A stretch of DNA of 64,000 nt from Sphaerisporangium krabiense (lineage in GTDB: Bacteria; Actinomycetota; Actinomycetes; Streptosporangiales; Streptosporangiaceae). The DNA lies in assembly GCF_014200435.1 (NCBI RefSeq), contig NZ_JACHBR010000001.1:3565501-3629500 (forward strand), given 5' to 3'. Shown piece by piece: positions 15,548 through 23,685 of the stretch (within the stretch, counting starts at the first letter, position 1; each line of letters starts with the position of its first letter). The notes below the pieces were generated by a model that saw only the letters and a program-made list of their open reading frames with translations, made no database searches and was not told the origin of the DNA. The position numbers and the translations under genes are program-made.

Positions 15548-17097
15548 TCAGGGTCGAGGGTCTCGTCGTCCGCTTCGGAGACGTCGCCGCCGTCCGCGGC
15601 GTGGACCTGACGGTGGGGCCGGGCGAATGCCTGGCCCTGATCGGCGAGTCCGGCTCGGGCAAGAGCACCATCGCCCGCGCCCTGCTGGGCCTGGCGGGCG
15701 CGGAGGCGAGCGTCGCGGCCCGGCGGCTGGAGATCGGCGGGCGGGACGCGCGGGACTTCGACGAGCGGGCCTGGCGCGCGGTGCGCGGAAGGCTCGTGGG
15801 GTTCGTCGCCCAGGACGCGCTCGGCTCCCTGGACCCGCTGCGCCGCGTCCGCGACGAGATCGCCGAGCCGATGCTCATCCATCGCACGGCGCCCGCCGGC
15901 GAGATCGGCGCGCGGGTGGTGGACCTGCTCGGCCGGGTCGGCGTCCCGGAGCCGCGGGTCCGCGCCGCCCAGTACCCGCACGAGCTCTCCGGCGGCCTCC
16001 GGCAGCGCGCCCTCATCGCCTCCGCGCTGGCCGCGGAACCCGGCGTGCTGATCGCCGACGAGCCCACCACCGCCCTGGACGTCACGGTCCAGGCGCGGAT
16101 CCTCGACCTGCTCGCCGACGCCCGGCGGGCGGGCACCGGGCTGCTGCTGATCAGCCACGACCCGGCCGTGGTCGCCCGGCTGGCCGACCGCGTCGCCGTG
16201 CTCCGCGACGGCGAGGTGGTCGAGAGCGGCCCCGCCGAGCGGGTCCTCGGCGCGCCCGAGCATCCCTACACCCGGACGCTCCTCGACGCCGTCCCCCGCG
16301 CCAGGACGGCCGGGTCGCCGCCCGGCTCCCGTGTCGTCCTGGAGGCCACCGGGATCGGCAAGTCCTACGGCGCCCGCGCCGCCGTCCGTGACGTCTCGCT
16401 GCGCCTGCGCTCGGGGGAGACGATCGGCGTCGTCGGCGAGTCCGGGTCCGGCAAGAGCACCCTCGCCCGGATCCTCATGGGCCTGGTCAGGCCGGACGCC
16501 GGGGAGGTGCGGCTGGACGGCGCGCCGTGGTCCGCCCTGCCGGAACGGCGGCGCCGGCCGCGCCGGGGCCGCATCCAGCTCGTCCACCAGGATCCGCACG
16601 GCTCGTTCGACCCGCGGCTGACGGTCGGCCGCATCATCGCCGAGGCCCTGCCCCGTGGTCCGGGGCGGCGCGCCCGCGCCCTCGAACTCCTCGAGATGGT
16701 GGGCCTGTCCGCCGGGCACCTCGACCGGCGGCCCCGCCGGCTCTCCGGCGGGCAGCGGCAGCGCGTGGCCATCGCCAGAGCGCTCGGGGCCGGCCCCGGC
16801 GTGCTGGTCTGCGACGAGCCGGTCTCGGCCCTGGACGTCTCCATCCAGGCGCAGATCCTGGACCTGCTCGCCGGACTGCGGCACCGGCTCGGCCTCGCCA
16901 TGGTCTTCATCTCGCACGACCTCTCCGTCGTCCGCGGAGTCAGCGACACGGTCATGGTGATGAAGGACGGCCGGGTCGTCGAAGAAGGCCCCGTGGCGGA
17001 CGTCTTCGAACGCCCGTCTCACCCGTACACCAGGACCCTGCTGGCCGCCTCGCCCACGCGGGCGTCCCGCGCCCACGCGGCGCCGCACGAGCGCTGA
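15544..17097 (+). CDS. ABC transporter ATPase, tandem DppD-DppF fusion
   Basis: This 517-residue protein contains two nucleotide-binding domains in one chain. The first (about 1-255) has Walker A GESGSGKST, signature LSGGLRQRALIA and Walker B GVLIADEPTTALD. The second (about 262-510) has Walker A GESGSGKST, signature LSGGQRQRVAIA and GVLVCDEPVSALD. Both halves end with the peptide-transporter C-terminal motif HPYTRTLL. The first signature has Leu in place of Gln (LSGGL), a modest deviation. It energises import by the two permeases and the lipoprotein. A GC-rich hairpin starting at the stop codon (17096-17118) may end the operon. Confidence 0.9.
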   Translation: MIRVEGLVVRFGDVAAVRGVDLTVGPGECLALIGESGSGKSTIARALLGLAGAEASVAARRLEIGGRDARDFDERAWRAVRGRLVGFVAQDALGSLDPLRRVRDEIAEPMLIHRTAPAGEIGARVVDLLGRVGVPEPRVRAAQYPHELSGGLRQRALIASALAAEPGVLIADEPTTALDVTVQARILDLLADARRAGTGLLLISHDPAVVARLADRVAVLRDGEVVESGPAERVLGAPEHPYTRTLLDAVPRARTAGSPPGSRVVLEATGIGKSYGARAAVRDVSLRLRSGETIGVVGESGSGKSTLARILMGLVRPDAGEVRLDGAPWSALPERRRRPRRGRIQLVHQDPHGSFDPRLTVGRIIAEALPRGPGRRARALELLEMVGLSAGHLDRRPRRLSGGQRQRVAIARALGAGPGVLVCDEPVSALDVSIQAQILDLLAGLRHRLGLAMVFISHDLSVVRGVSDTVMVMKDGRVVEEGPVADVFERPSHPYTRTLLAASPTRASRAHAAPHER

Positions 17098-17118
17098 CCC
17101 CGCCCCCGGCCCGGGGTC
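17096..17118 (+). terminator. Candidate hairpin terminator after importer operon
   Basis: The arms GACCCCG (17096-17102) and CGGGGTC (17112-17118) pair perfectly around a 9-base loop. There is no T-run, as is common in high-GC actinomycetes. The left arm overlaps the stop codon. The stem is only 7 bp, so support is moderate. Confidence 0.45.
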
Positions 17119-17628
17119 GCGTGGACGTTCCCGGCGATCCGCCGCTGGCACGTGCCAATCGGACAGCCGAGCAGGACCGGTGGTAAACCTCGGCTTATTA
17201 ATCGGCGGCGAACACGATGCGTGAATGTTTCATTGAGTTCGGTAACAAAGTAAACAGACGTACACTCATCTTTATCCGGAGGAGTTGCGTGGTCAAATAG
17301 TGGCACCGCGTGAACGCCGTTGGGCCAGGCGGCGGCCTTGCGTCGCCGCTGCGCTTTCTGACATAGTGACCAAAGAACGCCGCGAGACATGGAAATACGT
17401 ATAAAGGCTACTAGCCGATGGGGCTAGAGGGGACCGTGACCGAGTGAGACCATACTCGCGGTAGCGCGGCCGCTACGGGGATCCGCGTATGTGGCGCCGG
17501 TCGTGTCCACCAGCCGCCCGGCGATCGGCGCGGCCTCCTCCACCCCCGTTGACGTCGCAGGAAGCCTCATAACGATGCGTGTCTCCGTGGTCGCGATACT
17601 CGGCTGCGCACGGAAGGATCGATGGTAG
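17098..17628. other. 531-base gene-free region with repeats before XRE/NB-ARC regulator
   Basis: No convincing gene is found here. The stretch is AT-richer than its surroundings, especially 17180-17290 and 17350-17420. It holds GGCTAcTAGCC and CTAGCCgatggGGCTAG, which overlap at 17406-17427, and GTAGCG-CGGC-CGCTAC at 17461-17476. A TATAAAG at about 17400 could be a -10 element. The region probably carries the promoter and operators of the regulator at 17629. A - strand reading frame covers 17424-17999 but overlaps the regulator and has no recognisable content. Confidence 0.5.
17406..17427. promoter_or_regulatory. Overlapping inverted repeats (GGCTA/TAGCC), candidate operator
   Basis: GGCTA (17406-17410), TAGCC (17412-17416) and GGCTAG (17422-17427) can pair in two alternative ways, just downstream of an AT-rich TATAAAG. 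They lie about 200 bases before the regulator gene. This is sequence symmetry only; no known binding-site family was recognised. Confidence 0.35.
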
Positions 17629-18531
17629 GTGGAAATACCGGGGGTATCGGAAAATCCTTCTCCTTTCAGTGGCGACTTCGCGTTGCTGCTCAGAACTCTC
17701 CGTAGGCGCGCCTGTCTGACCCAAGAGGAATTAGCGGAGCGCTCCGGGTTGAGTATCCGTGCCATATCGGACCTGGAGCGCGGCAGAACCAGCAAGCCCC
17801 ATCGTAACTCGGTGATTCTGCTCGCCCAGGCGCTGCGGATCGAAGGCGAATCTCTGGAGGCATTCCGGCGGGTCGCCCGGCATAAGGTCGGGGGGATCGC
17901 GCGGCGCCCGGCGAATGCGCTCCGTATATCGGGCGCGCACTCCTTGGCGGCGCCCCCCTCCCCGGCGGGGGCCTCGTCCCCTCCGGCGGACGCCGGCACG
18001 TCCGCGCTGATGGAGTGGATGCGTCAGGTCCTCATCGTGCAGCCGATCAGGCAACACCAGCGCGGAGCGGCCCCCCGGGCTCCCCGGCTGGTCCAGCTCG
18101 TGGGCCGTCAGGGCCCTGACAAGATCGCCATAGCCGTGCAGGCGGCCGCCTGCTTCCGCCACCACTTTCCCGACGGCCAGTTCTACGTGAACGCGCATCC
18201 CGACGCGCGCGGATCGGCCGATCTGATCGACCGGCTCCTGTGCCTCTTCGGCCTCGGGCCGGCGGGGCGTGACACGACGAACGACCAGGCCGCGTGGCTG
18301 CGCTCCGCGCTCGGCTCCCGGCGGGCGCTGCTGGTGCTGGACAACGTGGCGGACGCGGACCACGTACGTCCCCTGCTGACGACGGGCGGCACGAGCGCGA
18401 TCATGATCCTCGCGTCACGGCCGCTGAACGGGCTGGACGGGATCTGGACCATCGACGCGGACCTTCACGCCGCCGACGGCGAACCCGCGGCCGTGCCCGC
18501 GCCGTACAGCGGCCGGCTCTCCGCCTCTTAG
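17629..18531 (+). CDS. XRE-family regulator with truncated, P-loop-less NB-ARC remnant
   Basis: This 300-residue protein has an N-terminal XRE helix-turn-helix (about 17-82; LRRRACLTQEELAERSGLS, then AISDLERGRT). After a Pro/Ala/Ser linker, residues 150-270 align with the NB-ARC ATPase of actinobacterial AfsR-like regulators: FPDGQFYVNAHP, Walker B ALLVLDN and DADHVRPLL. The P-loop position reads GRQGPDKI (159-166) instead of GxxGxGKT, and the chain stops where the winged-helix and TPR parts normally begin (family members often exceed 700 residues). It is probably a constitutive or ligand-modulated DNA-binding regulator without ATP switching, or a decaying gene. Start GTG 17629 has GGAAGGA about ten bases upstream. 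It is convergent with the exporter genes, 29 bases apart. Confidence 0.75.
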   Translation: MEIPGVSENPSPFSGDFALLLRTLRRRACLTQEELAERSGLSIRAISDLERGRTSKPHRNSVILLAQALRIEGESLEAFRRVARHKVGGIARRPANALRISGAHSLAAPPSPAGASSPPADAGTSALMEWMRQVLIVQPIRQHQRGAAPRAPRLVQLVGRQGPDKIAIAVQAAACFRHHFPDGQFYVNAHPDARGSADLIDRLLCLFGLGPAGRDTTNDQAAWLRSALGSRRALLVLDNVADADHVRPLLTTGGTSAIMILASRPLNGLDGIWTIDADLHAADGEPAAVPAPYSGRLSAS

Positions 18532-18560
18532 GGAACGCCCGTCTCGCGCCGCCGCCTCGC

Positions 18561-20519
18561 CTAGGTCCGCACGGCGCGCGGCGCCGGGCCGCCGCGATCG
18601 GGCGGCCCGGCGTCACCGGGGACCCCGGAATCCTCGGCGGCCTTGCGGAACTGCGCCTCGTACAGCCGGTGGTACGCCCCGCGGGCCGCGATCAGGCGGG
18701 TGTGATCGCCCTGTTCGACGATCCGCCCGTCCTCCATCACCACGATCAGGTCGGCGTCGACGATCGTGGACAGCCGGTGGGCGATCACGAAGCTCGTCCT
18801 GCCCGCCCGCAGCGACGCCATGGCCTTGCGCACGAGCACCTCGGTCCGGGTGTCCACCGAACTGGTCGCCTCGTCCAGGATCAGCACCGCCGGATCGGCC
18901 AGGAAGGCACGGGCGATCGTGACCAGTTGCCGCTCGCCGGAACTGATCGTGCCGCCCTCGCCGTCGACGACGGTGTCGTATCCCTGGGGCAGGCCATGGG
19001 CGAACCGGTCGACGAAGGCGGCCTCGGCGGCGGCGAGGATCTGCTCCCCGGTCGCCTCCGGCCGCCCGTAGGCGATGTTGTCCCAGATCGTGCCGCCGAA
19101 CAACCAGGTGTCCTGAAGCACCATCCCGATCCTGCCGCGCAGGGTGTCCCGCCGCAGCGTGGAGATGTCGATCCCGTCGAGGGTGACGCGTCCCGACTCC
19201 ACCTCGTAGAAGCGCATGAGCAGGTTGACCAGGGTGGTCTTCCCGGCGCCGGTCGGGCCGACGATCGCCACCGTCCGCCCTGGTTCCGCCACCAGGGACA
19301 GGTCCGTCAGCAGCGGCTTGTCCGGCCGGTACCGGAAGGACACCCCGTGGAACTCGACCCGCCCCCTGACCGGGCCGAGCGGGACGGGCGCCGGTGGATC
19401 GGGGCTCTGGTCGGGCGCGTCGAGCAGGGCGAACACCCGGGCGGCCGAGGCCACGCAGGACTGCAGCAGGTTCGCCATCGACGCCACCTGGGACAGCGGC
19501 GAGGTGAACTGCCCGGTGTACTGGATGAACGCCTGCACGTCGCCCAGCGTCATCGCGCCCGACGCGACCCGCAGAGCGCCGGCCACGGCGATCGCCACGT
19601 ACCCCAGGTTGCCGATGAACATCATCGACGGCACGATCACGCCGGACATGACCTGGGCGTCGGAGCTCGCCCGGAACAGCTCGTCGTTCTTCGCCGCGAA
19701 CGCCGCCTGGACCTCACGGCGGCGGCCGAAGACCTTGACCAGTTCGTGCCCGGTGATCGCCTCCTCGATGAGCGCGTTGACCGCCCCGACGCTCGCCCAC
19801 TGGGCGGCGAAGCGCGGCTGCGCCCGCGTCGCGATCCGCTTGGCGAGCACCACCGACAGCGGCACCGTCACCAGCGAGACGAACGCCAGCAGCGGTGACA
19901 CGACGAACATCATGGTCAGCACGCCGATCACCGTGAGCACGGCGGTGAGCATCTGGCTCAGCGTCTGCTGCAGGCTCTGGGCGATGTTGTCGATGTCGTT
20001 GGAGACCCTGCTGAGCAGCTCACCGCGCGGCTGGTCGTCGAAGTACGGCAGGGGCAGCCGGTTGATCTTCGCCTCGACGTCGGCGCGCAGCCGGCCGACC
20101 GTGCGGTGGACCATGCCGTTGAGCAACAGGGCCTGCGCCATGTTCAGCGCCGCCGCGCCCGCGAACAGCGCGAGGGCCAGCAGCAGCACCGGCCCCAGCC
20201 GGCCGAAGTCGATGCCCGCGCCGGGCACCGGGTTCATGCGCGCCAGCAGGTCGGCGAGGTTGCCGTTCCCGTCCGCGCGGACCTGGGCGACGACCTGGTC
20301 CAGGGGCGTCCCCGCAGGCAGAGTCCTGCCCACCAGCCCGGAGAAGATGATGTCCGTGGCCCGCCCGAGGATCGCCGGGCCGACGACGGCCGGCGCCACG
20401 CCGGCCACCGCCAGCGCGACGACCGGCACCAGGTGGCGCCGCCGCGGCAGCAGCCTGCGGATCAGCCGTGCGGCGGGCGGCCCGGGCGCCGTCGTTCCGC
20501 TCGGCGCGGCCTCGCTCAT
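18561..20519 (-). CDS. ABC exporter, fused membrane-ATPase half-transporter (consensus Walker B, variant signature)
   Basis: This 652-residue type IV ABC half-exporter has a transmembrane domain (about 25-370; hydrophobic segments and coupling sequence DDQPRGELLSRVSNDIDNI) followed by an ATPase. The ATPase has Walker A GPTGAGKTT, Q-loop VLQDTWLF, signature ISSGERQL in place of LSGGQ, and Walker B VLILDEATSSVD with the catalytic Glu. An insert of about 50 residues lies between the first two membrane helices. The N-terminus overlaps the end of the gene at 20516-22249 by four bases (ATGA), so the two halves form a heterodimer. Likely role: export of the polyketide product and self-protection. 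Confidence 0.9.
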   Translation of the reverse strand: MSEAAPSGTTAPGPPAARLIRRLLPRRRHLVPVVALAVAGVAPAVVGPAILGRATDIIFSGLVGRTLPAGTPLDQVVAQVRADGNGNLADLLARMNPVPGAGIDFGRLGPVLLLALALFAGAAALNMAQALLLNGMVHRTVGRLRADVEAKINRLPLPYFDDQPRGELLSRVSNDIDNIAQSLQQTLSQMLTAVLTVIGVLTMMFVVSPLLAFVSLVTVPLSVVLAKRIATRAQPRFAAQWASVGAVNALIEEAITGHELVKVFGRRREVQAAFAAKNDELFRASSDAQVMSGVIVPSMMFIGNLGYVAIAVAGALRVASGAMTLGDVQAFIQYTGQFTSPLSQVASMANLLQSCVASAARVFALLDAPDQSPDPPAPVPLGPVRGRVEFHGVSFRYRPDKPLLTDLSLVAEPGRTVAIVGPTGAGKTTLVNLLMRFYEVESGRVTLDGIDISTLRRDTLRGRIGMVLQDTWLFGGTIWDNIAYGRPEATGEQILAAAEAAFVDRFAHGLPQGYDTVVDGEGGTISSGERQLVTIARAFLADPAVLILDEATSSVDTRTEVLVRKAMASLRAGRTSFVIAHRLSTIVDADLIVVMEDGRIVEQGDHTRLIAARGAYHRLYEAQFRKAAEDSGVPGDAGPPDRGGPAPRAVRT

Positions 20520-22249
20520 CCGACCGGTCCCGGCATGAGCTGCGACTCCGCGATCTCGGCGTACGTCGGGCAGGTCTCGAGGAGCCGGCCGTGCGTGCCG
20601 ATGCCGGCGATCGCCCCGTCCTCGAGGACGACGATCTGGTCGGCGTCGACGATGGTGGACACCCGCTGGGCCACGACGACGACCGCCGCGTCCGCCGTGA
20701 CGGGGCGCAGCGCGGCGCGCAGCCGGGCGTCGGTGCCGGAGTCGAGCGCCGAGAACGCGTCATCGAACAGGTAGATCCTCGGCCTCTTCACCACCGCCCG
20801 GGCGATGGCCAGCCGCTGTCGCTGGCCGCCAGAGACGTTGGTGCCCCCTTGGGCGATGGGGGCGTCGAGCCCGCCGGGCAGCGATGCCACGAAATCGCGC
20901 GCCTGCGCGACCTCCAGGGCCGCCCACAGCTCCTCCGCCGTGGCGTCCGGCCTGCCGTGCCGCAGGTTGGTGGCCACGGTGCCGGAGAACAGATAGGGCT
21001 TCTGCGGGACCAGGCCGATCCGGCTCCACAGCAGCTCCTGGTCCAGGTCGCGAACGTCCACGCCGTCGACGAGCACCGATCCGCCGGTCACGTCGAGCAG
21101 CCGGGGGACCAGGGACACCAGCGTGGTCTTGCCCGACCCCGTGCCCCCGATGACGGCGGTGGTGCGCCCCGCCTCGGCGCGGAAGGTGATCCCGCCCAGC
21201 ACCGGCCGCGCGGCGCCCGGGTACTGGAACCGCACCGCGCGCAACTCCAGATCGCCGGGCCCCCGCAGTTCGGTGACCGGGCGCGCGGCCGGGGCGACGG
21301 ACGGCGGCGCGTCCAGCACCTGCATGACGCGCTCCGCGCACGCGGCCGCGCGCGGCACCATCAGCAGCATGTAGGCCGCCATCATCACCGACATGAGAAT
21401 CTGCAGGAGGTAGCTGAGGAACGCGGTCAGCGTGCCGATCTGGATCTGGCCCGCGTCGGCCCGCACGGCGCCGAACCACACCACGGCGACGCCGGACACG
21501 TTGAGGACGAGCATCACGATCGGGAACAGCAGGGCCATCGACCGGCCGGCGCGGCGCGCGGTGCGGGTCAGCTCCGCGTTCGCCCGGGCGAAGCGCTCGG
21601 CCTCGTGCCCCTCCCGCACGAACGCGCGCACCACCCGGATGCCGATGATCTGCTCCCGCAGCACCCGGTTGACGCCGTCGATCAGCACCTGCATCGCCCG
21701 GAACCGGGGGAGCATCCGCCGGGCGATCTGGACGACGGCCACGGTGAGCACGCCCAGGCTGACGGCCATCACCCAGGCGAGGCCGGGATCCTCGCGGACG
21801 GCGGTGATCACGCCGCCGACGCACATGATGGGCGCCGCGACGAGCATGGTGCACGTCATCAGGACCAGGTTCTGCACCTGCTGCACGTCGTTGGTGCTCC
21901 GCGTGATCAGGGAGGAGACGCCGAAACCGGCGATCTCGCGACCGGAGAACTCGCCGACGCGCCTGAAGATCGCCGCACGGAGGTCGCGGCCGAAGCCCAT
22001 CGCCGCGCGGGCCCCGAGGGACACCGCCGCGATCAGGCAGACCATCTGGAGCACGCTCACCAGCAGCATCCAGCCGCCGGTGCGCAGGATGTGGGGCACG
22101 TCGCCGGTGGCGATGCCCCTGTCGATGATGTCGGCGCTCATGCTGGGCAGGTACAACGACGCGACCGCGCCCACGAGCTGCAGCGACGCGACCGCCGTGA
22201 GCGGGCGCGCGTAGGGGGCGAGGTGGGCGCGCAGCAGCCGGGTCAGCAT
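20516..22249 (-). CDS. ABC exporter, fused membrane-ATPase half-transporter (degenerate Walker B)
   Basis: This 577-residue half-exporter has six hydrophobic helices (about 15-310) and an ATPase domain with Walker A GGTGSGKTT, Q-loop LVPQKPYLF, canonical signature VSGGQRQRLAIA and Walker B IYLFDDAFSALD. The catalytic Glu is Asp (DD instead of DE). With the partner's ISSGE signature this makes exactly one degenerate ATP site, as in TM287/288-type heterodimeric exporters. It is the upstream gene of the pair on the - strand. A strong GC hairpin (22304-22342) lies 55 bases upstream of its start. Confidence 0.9.
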   Translation of the reverse strand: MLTRLLRAHLAPYARPLTAVASLQLVGAVASLYLPSMSADIIDRGIATGDVPHILRTGGWMLLVSVLQMVCLIAAVSLGARAAMGFGRDLRAAIFRRVGEFSGREIAGFGVSSLITRSTNDVQQVQNLVLMTCTMLVAAPIMCVGGVITAVREDPGLAWVMAVSLGVLTVAVVQIARRMLPRFRAMQVLIDGVNRVLREQIIGIRVVRAFVREGHEAERFARANAELTRTARRAGRSMALLFPIVMLVLNVSGVAVVWFGAVRADAGQIQIGTLTAFLSYLLQILMSVMMAAYMLLMVPRAAACAERVMQVLDAPPSVAPAARPVTELRGPGDLELRAVRFQYPGAARPVLGGITFRAEAGRTTAVIGGTGSGKTTLVSLVPRLLDVTGGSVLVDGVDVRDLDQELLWSRIGLVPQKPYLFSGTVATNLRHGRPDATAEELWAALEVAQARDFVASLPGGLDAPIAQGGTNVSGGQRQRLAIARAVVKRPRIYLFDDAFSALDSGTDARLRAALRPVTADAAVVVVAQRVSTIVDADQIVVLEDGAIAGIGTHGRLLETCPTYAEIAESQLMPGPVG

Positions 22250-22303
22250 TCCCGGACCTCCGGCCGGTCCGCGCGCGCGAGGCGCGGAGCCGCGGAGCGC
22301 GGG

Positions 22304-22342
22304 GGCCCGCCCGTCCGGTACGGGGAGCCGGACGGGCGGGCC
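22304..22342 (-). terminator. Strong hairpin between epimerase and exporter genes
   Basis: A perfect 15-bp stem, 22304-22318 paired with 22328-22342, closes a 9-base loop. On the - strand it lies 152 bases after the epimerase stop and 55 bases before the exporter start. It most likely terminates the epimerase transcript. If the exporter promoter lies upstream of it, it could act as an attenuator. Confidence 0.7.
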
Positions 22343-22493
22343 GGGACGCCGTCCCCGCGATGACCCGATGGTGATCGCCGAGGGCGGCCGGACAGGTGGC
22401 GCGCCGACACAGCGGGAGCGTAACCAGGCGCGGGTCTTCCGCTGAACGCGGTTTGGGCGGCAGAAGTCACCTCGTCACCACCGTCGCGCGGCG

Positions 22494-23459
22494 TCAGGAA
22501 CCACCGGGGTCCATGTGGTCCTCCCACAGCTCCTTGATCCCGTCGATCAGGTCATGGCGCGGTGACCAGCCCAGATACCGCCGGGCCAGGTCGATGCGCA
22601 TCTGCTGCCAGGTGGACTGCGCGGCGTCCGGCTCCTCCTCGACCAGCTCGGCCGGCACGCCGCTGACCTCGATCAGCGTCCGGACCATGTCACGGGCGCT
22701 GGTCGCCCGCCCCGTGCCGACGTTGACGACACGGCCGGGCAGCTCGGAGATCGTCGCCGCGGCGACGATGGCGCTCACCGCGTCGGAGAGGTTGAGGAAG
22801 TCGCGCAGCGCGCCGAGGGACCTCATCCGCACCACCGCGGTACGGCCGTCCCGGCTCGCCGCCGCCAGCGACTCCGCCACCACGCCGAGAAGGCTCGCCG
22901 CCGGCTGACCCGCGCCCGTGATGTTGCCGGCGCGCAGCGTCACGCCGTCGACGATCCCCTGCGCGGACGCCTTGGTGACCGCGTGGGTGCAGTCCAGCTT
23001 CACCTGGGCGTAGGTGTTGACCGGGCGTGCCTCGTCGTCCTCGGAGATGGAGACGCCGACGGGGACGAGGCCGTACTCGTGGACGCTGCCGAGGTGGACG
23101 AGGCGCGGCGGGCGCGGCAGCGTGCTCGCGGCCGCGAGGACGTTCTCGACCAGGGTGAGGTTGGCCGGGGCCATCTGGTCGTCCCTGAGGCCCCACATGC
23201 CGCCCGCGGTGTTGACGATCACGTCGCAGGCGATGTCGCGCAGCGCGTCGGCGATGGGGCCGACGTCCGGCCGGGCCAGGTCGAGGACCCGCACGGGCGG
23301 CGCGTCGTCCTGGGGGAGCGCGTGCCGAGCGACGCGGGTCACCTCGTGGCCAAGGGTTTCGAAGGCCGTGCCGACCCGCCGCCCGACGAATCCTGTCCCG
23401 CCGAGCACGGCGACCCGCAGGCGCCGCGCGGTCATCGGCCGTCCGAGCACCGTGTCCAT
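22494..23459 (-). CDS. NAD-dependent epimerase/dehydratase family protein, probable nucleotide-sugar 4-ketoreductase
   Basis: This 321-residue extended short-chain dehydrogenase has the nucleotide-binding LRVAVLGGTGFVGRRVG at the N-terminus, LVHLGSVHEYG as the Ser strand, and a YAQVK active-site pair (YxxxK). LRAGNITGAGQ and LRDFLNLSDAVSAIVAA then precede a closing part with VVNVGTGRATSARDMV. The pattern resembles 4-ketoreductases of dTDP-deoxysugar pathways (EryBIV/TylCIV type). It is the only clear sugar-modifying gene in the window, so the remaining deoxysugar steps must be encoded elsewhere or an ordinary sugar is used. Start ATG 23459 is chosen by homology; ATG 23435 is possible, and the long in-frame extension upstream is intergenic. 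It diverges from the GT4 gene. Confidence 0.75.
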   Translation of the reverse strand: MDTVLGRPMTARRLRVAVLGGTGFVGRRVGTAFETLGHEVTRVARHALPQDDAPPVRVLDLARPDVGPIADALRDIACDVIVNTAGGMWGLRDDQMAPANLTLVENVLAAASTLPRPPRLVHLGSVHEYGLVPVGVSISEDDEARPVNTYAQVKLDCTHAVTKASAQGIVDGVTLRAGNITGAGQPAASLLGVVAESLAAASRDGRTAVVRMRSLGALRDFLNLSDAVSAIVAAATISELPGRVVNVGTGRATSARDMVRTLIEVSGVPAELVEEEPDAAQSTWQQMRIDLARRYLGWSPRHDLIDGIKELWEDHMDPGGS

Positions 23460-23516
23460 GGTTTCCCGTTCTTCAGGTACGCAGGCGTGAATGCCGTGCG
23501 GTTCCCGGAAATGATG

Positions 23517-23611
23517 GGCGTACGCCGGGGCGCGGAACCAGGCAGAAACGGCGGAGAAATCACCCTGATAAATCAGCCCCTTGCCCGGAGAATGGTCTCG
23601 CATATGATGCG
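23517..23611. promoter_or_regulatory. Divergent promoter region with three short palindromes
   Basis: The 226-base spacer between the epimerase (-) and the GT4 gene (+) holds GGCGTACGCC (23517-23526), CTGATaaATCAG (23565-23576) and CGCATatgATGCG (23599-23611). Each is a perfect or near-perfect inverted repeat. They are candidate regulator sites for both directions. No consensus promoter could be assigned with confidence. Confidence 0.35.
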
Positions 23612-23685
23612 GGAATGATTTCGGAACTCCGGCGCGCCGTCGTGCTCCCGTGCGGCGCCGCGGCCACGAGGCGGGCCGATTAGCG

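Noticed and set aside
17424-17999. 191-codon - strand frame overlapping the XRE/NB-ARC gene
   Set aside because: Half of it is antisense to the clear helix-turn-helix; the rest shows no recognisable motif, start or ribosome-binding site.
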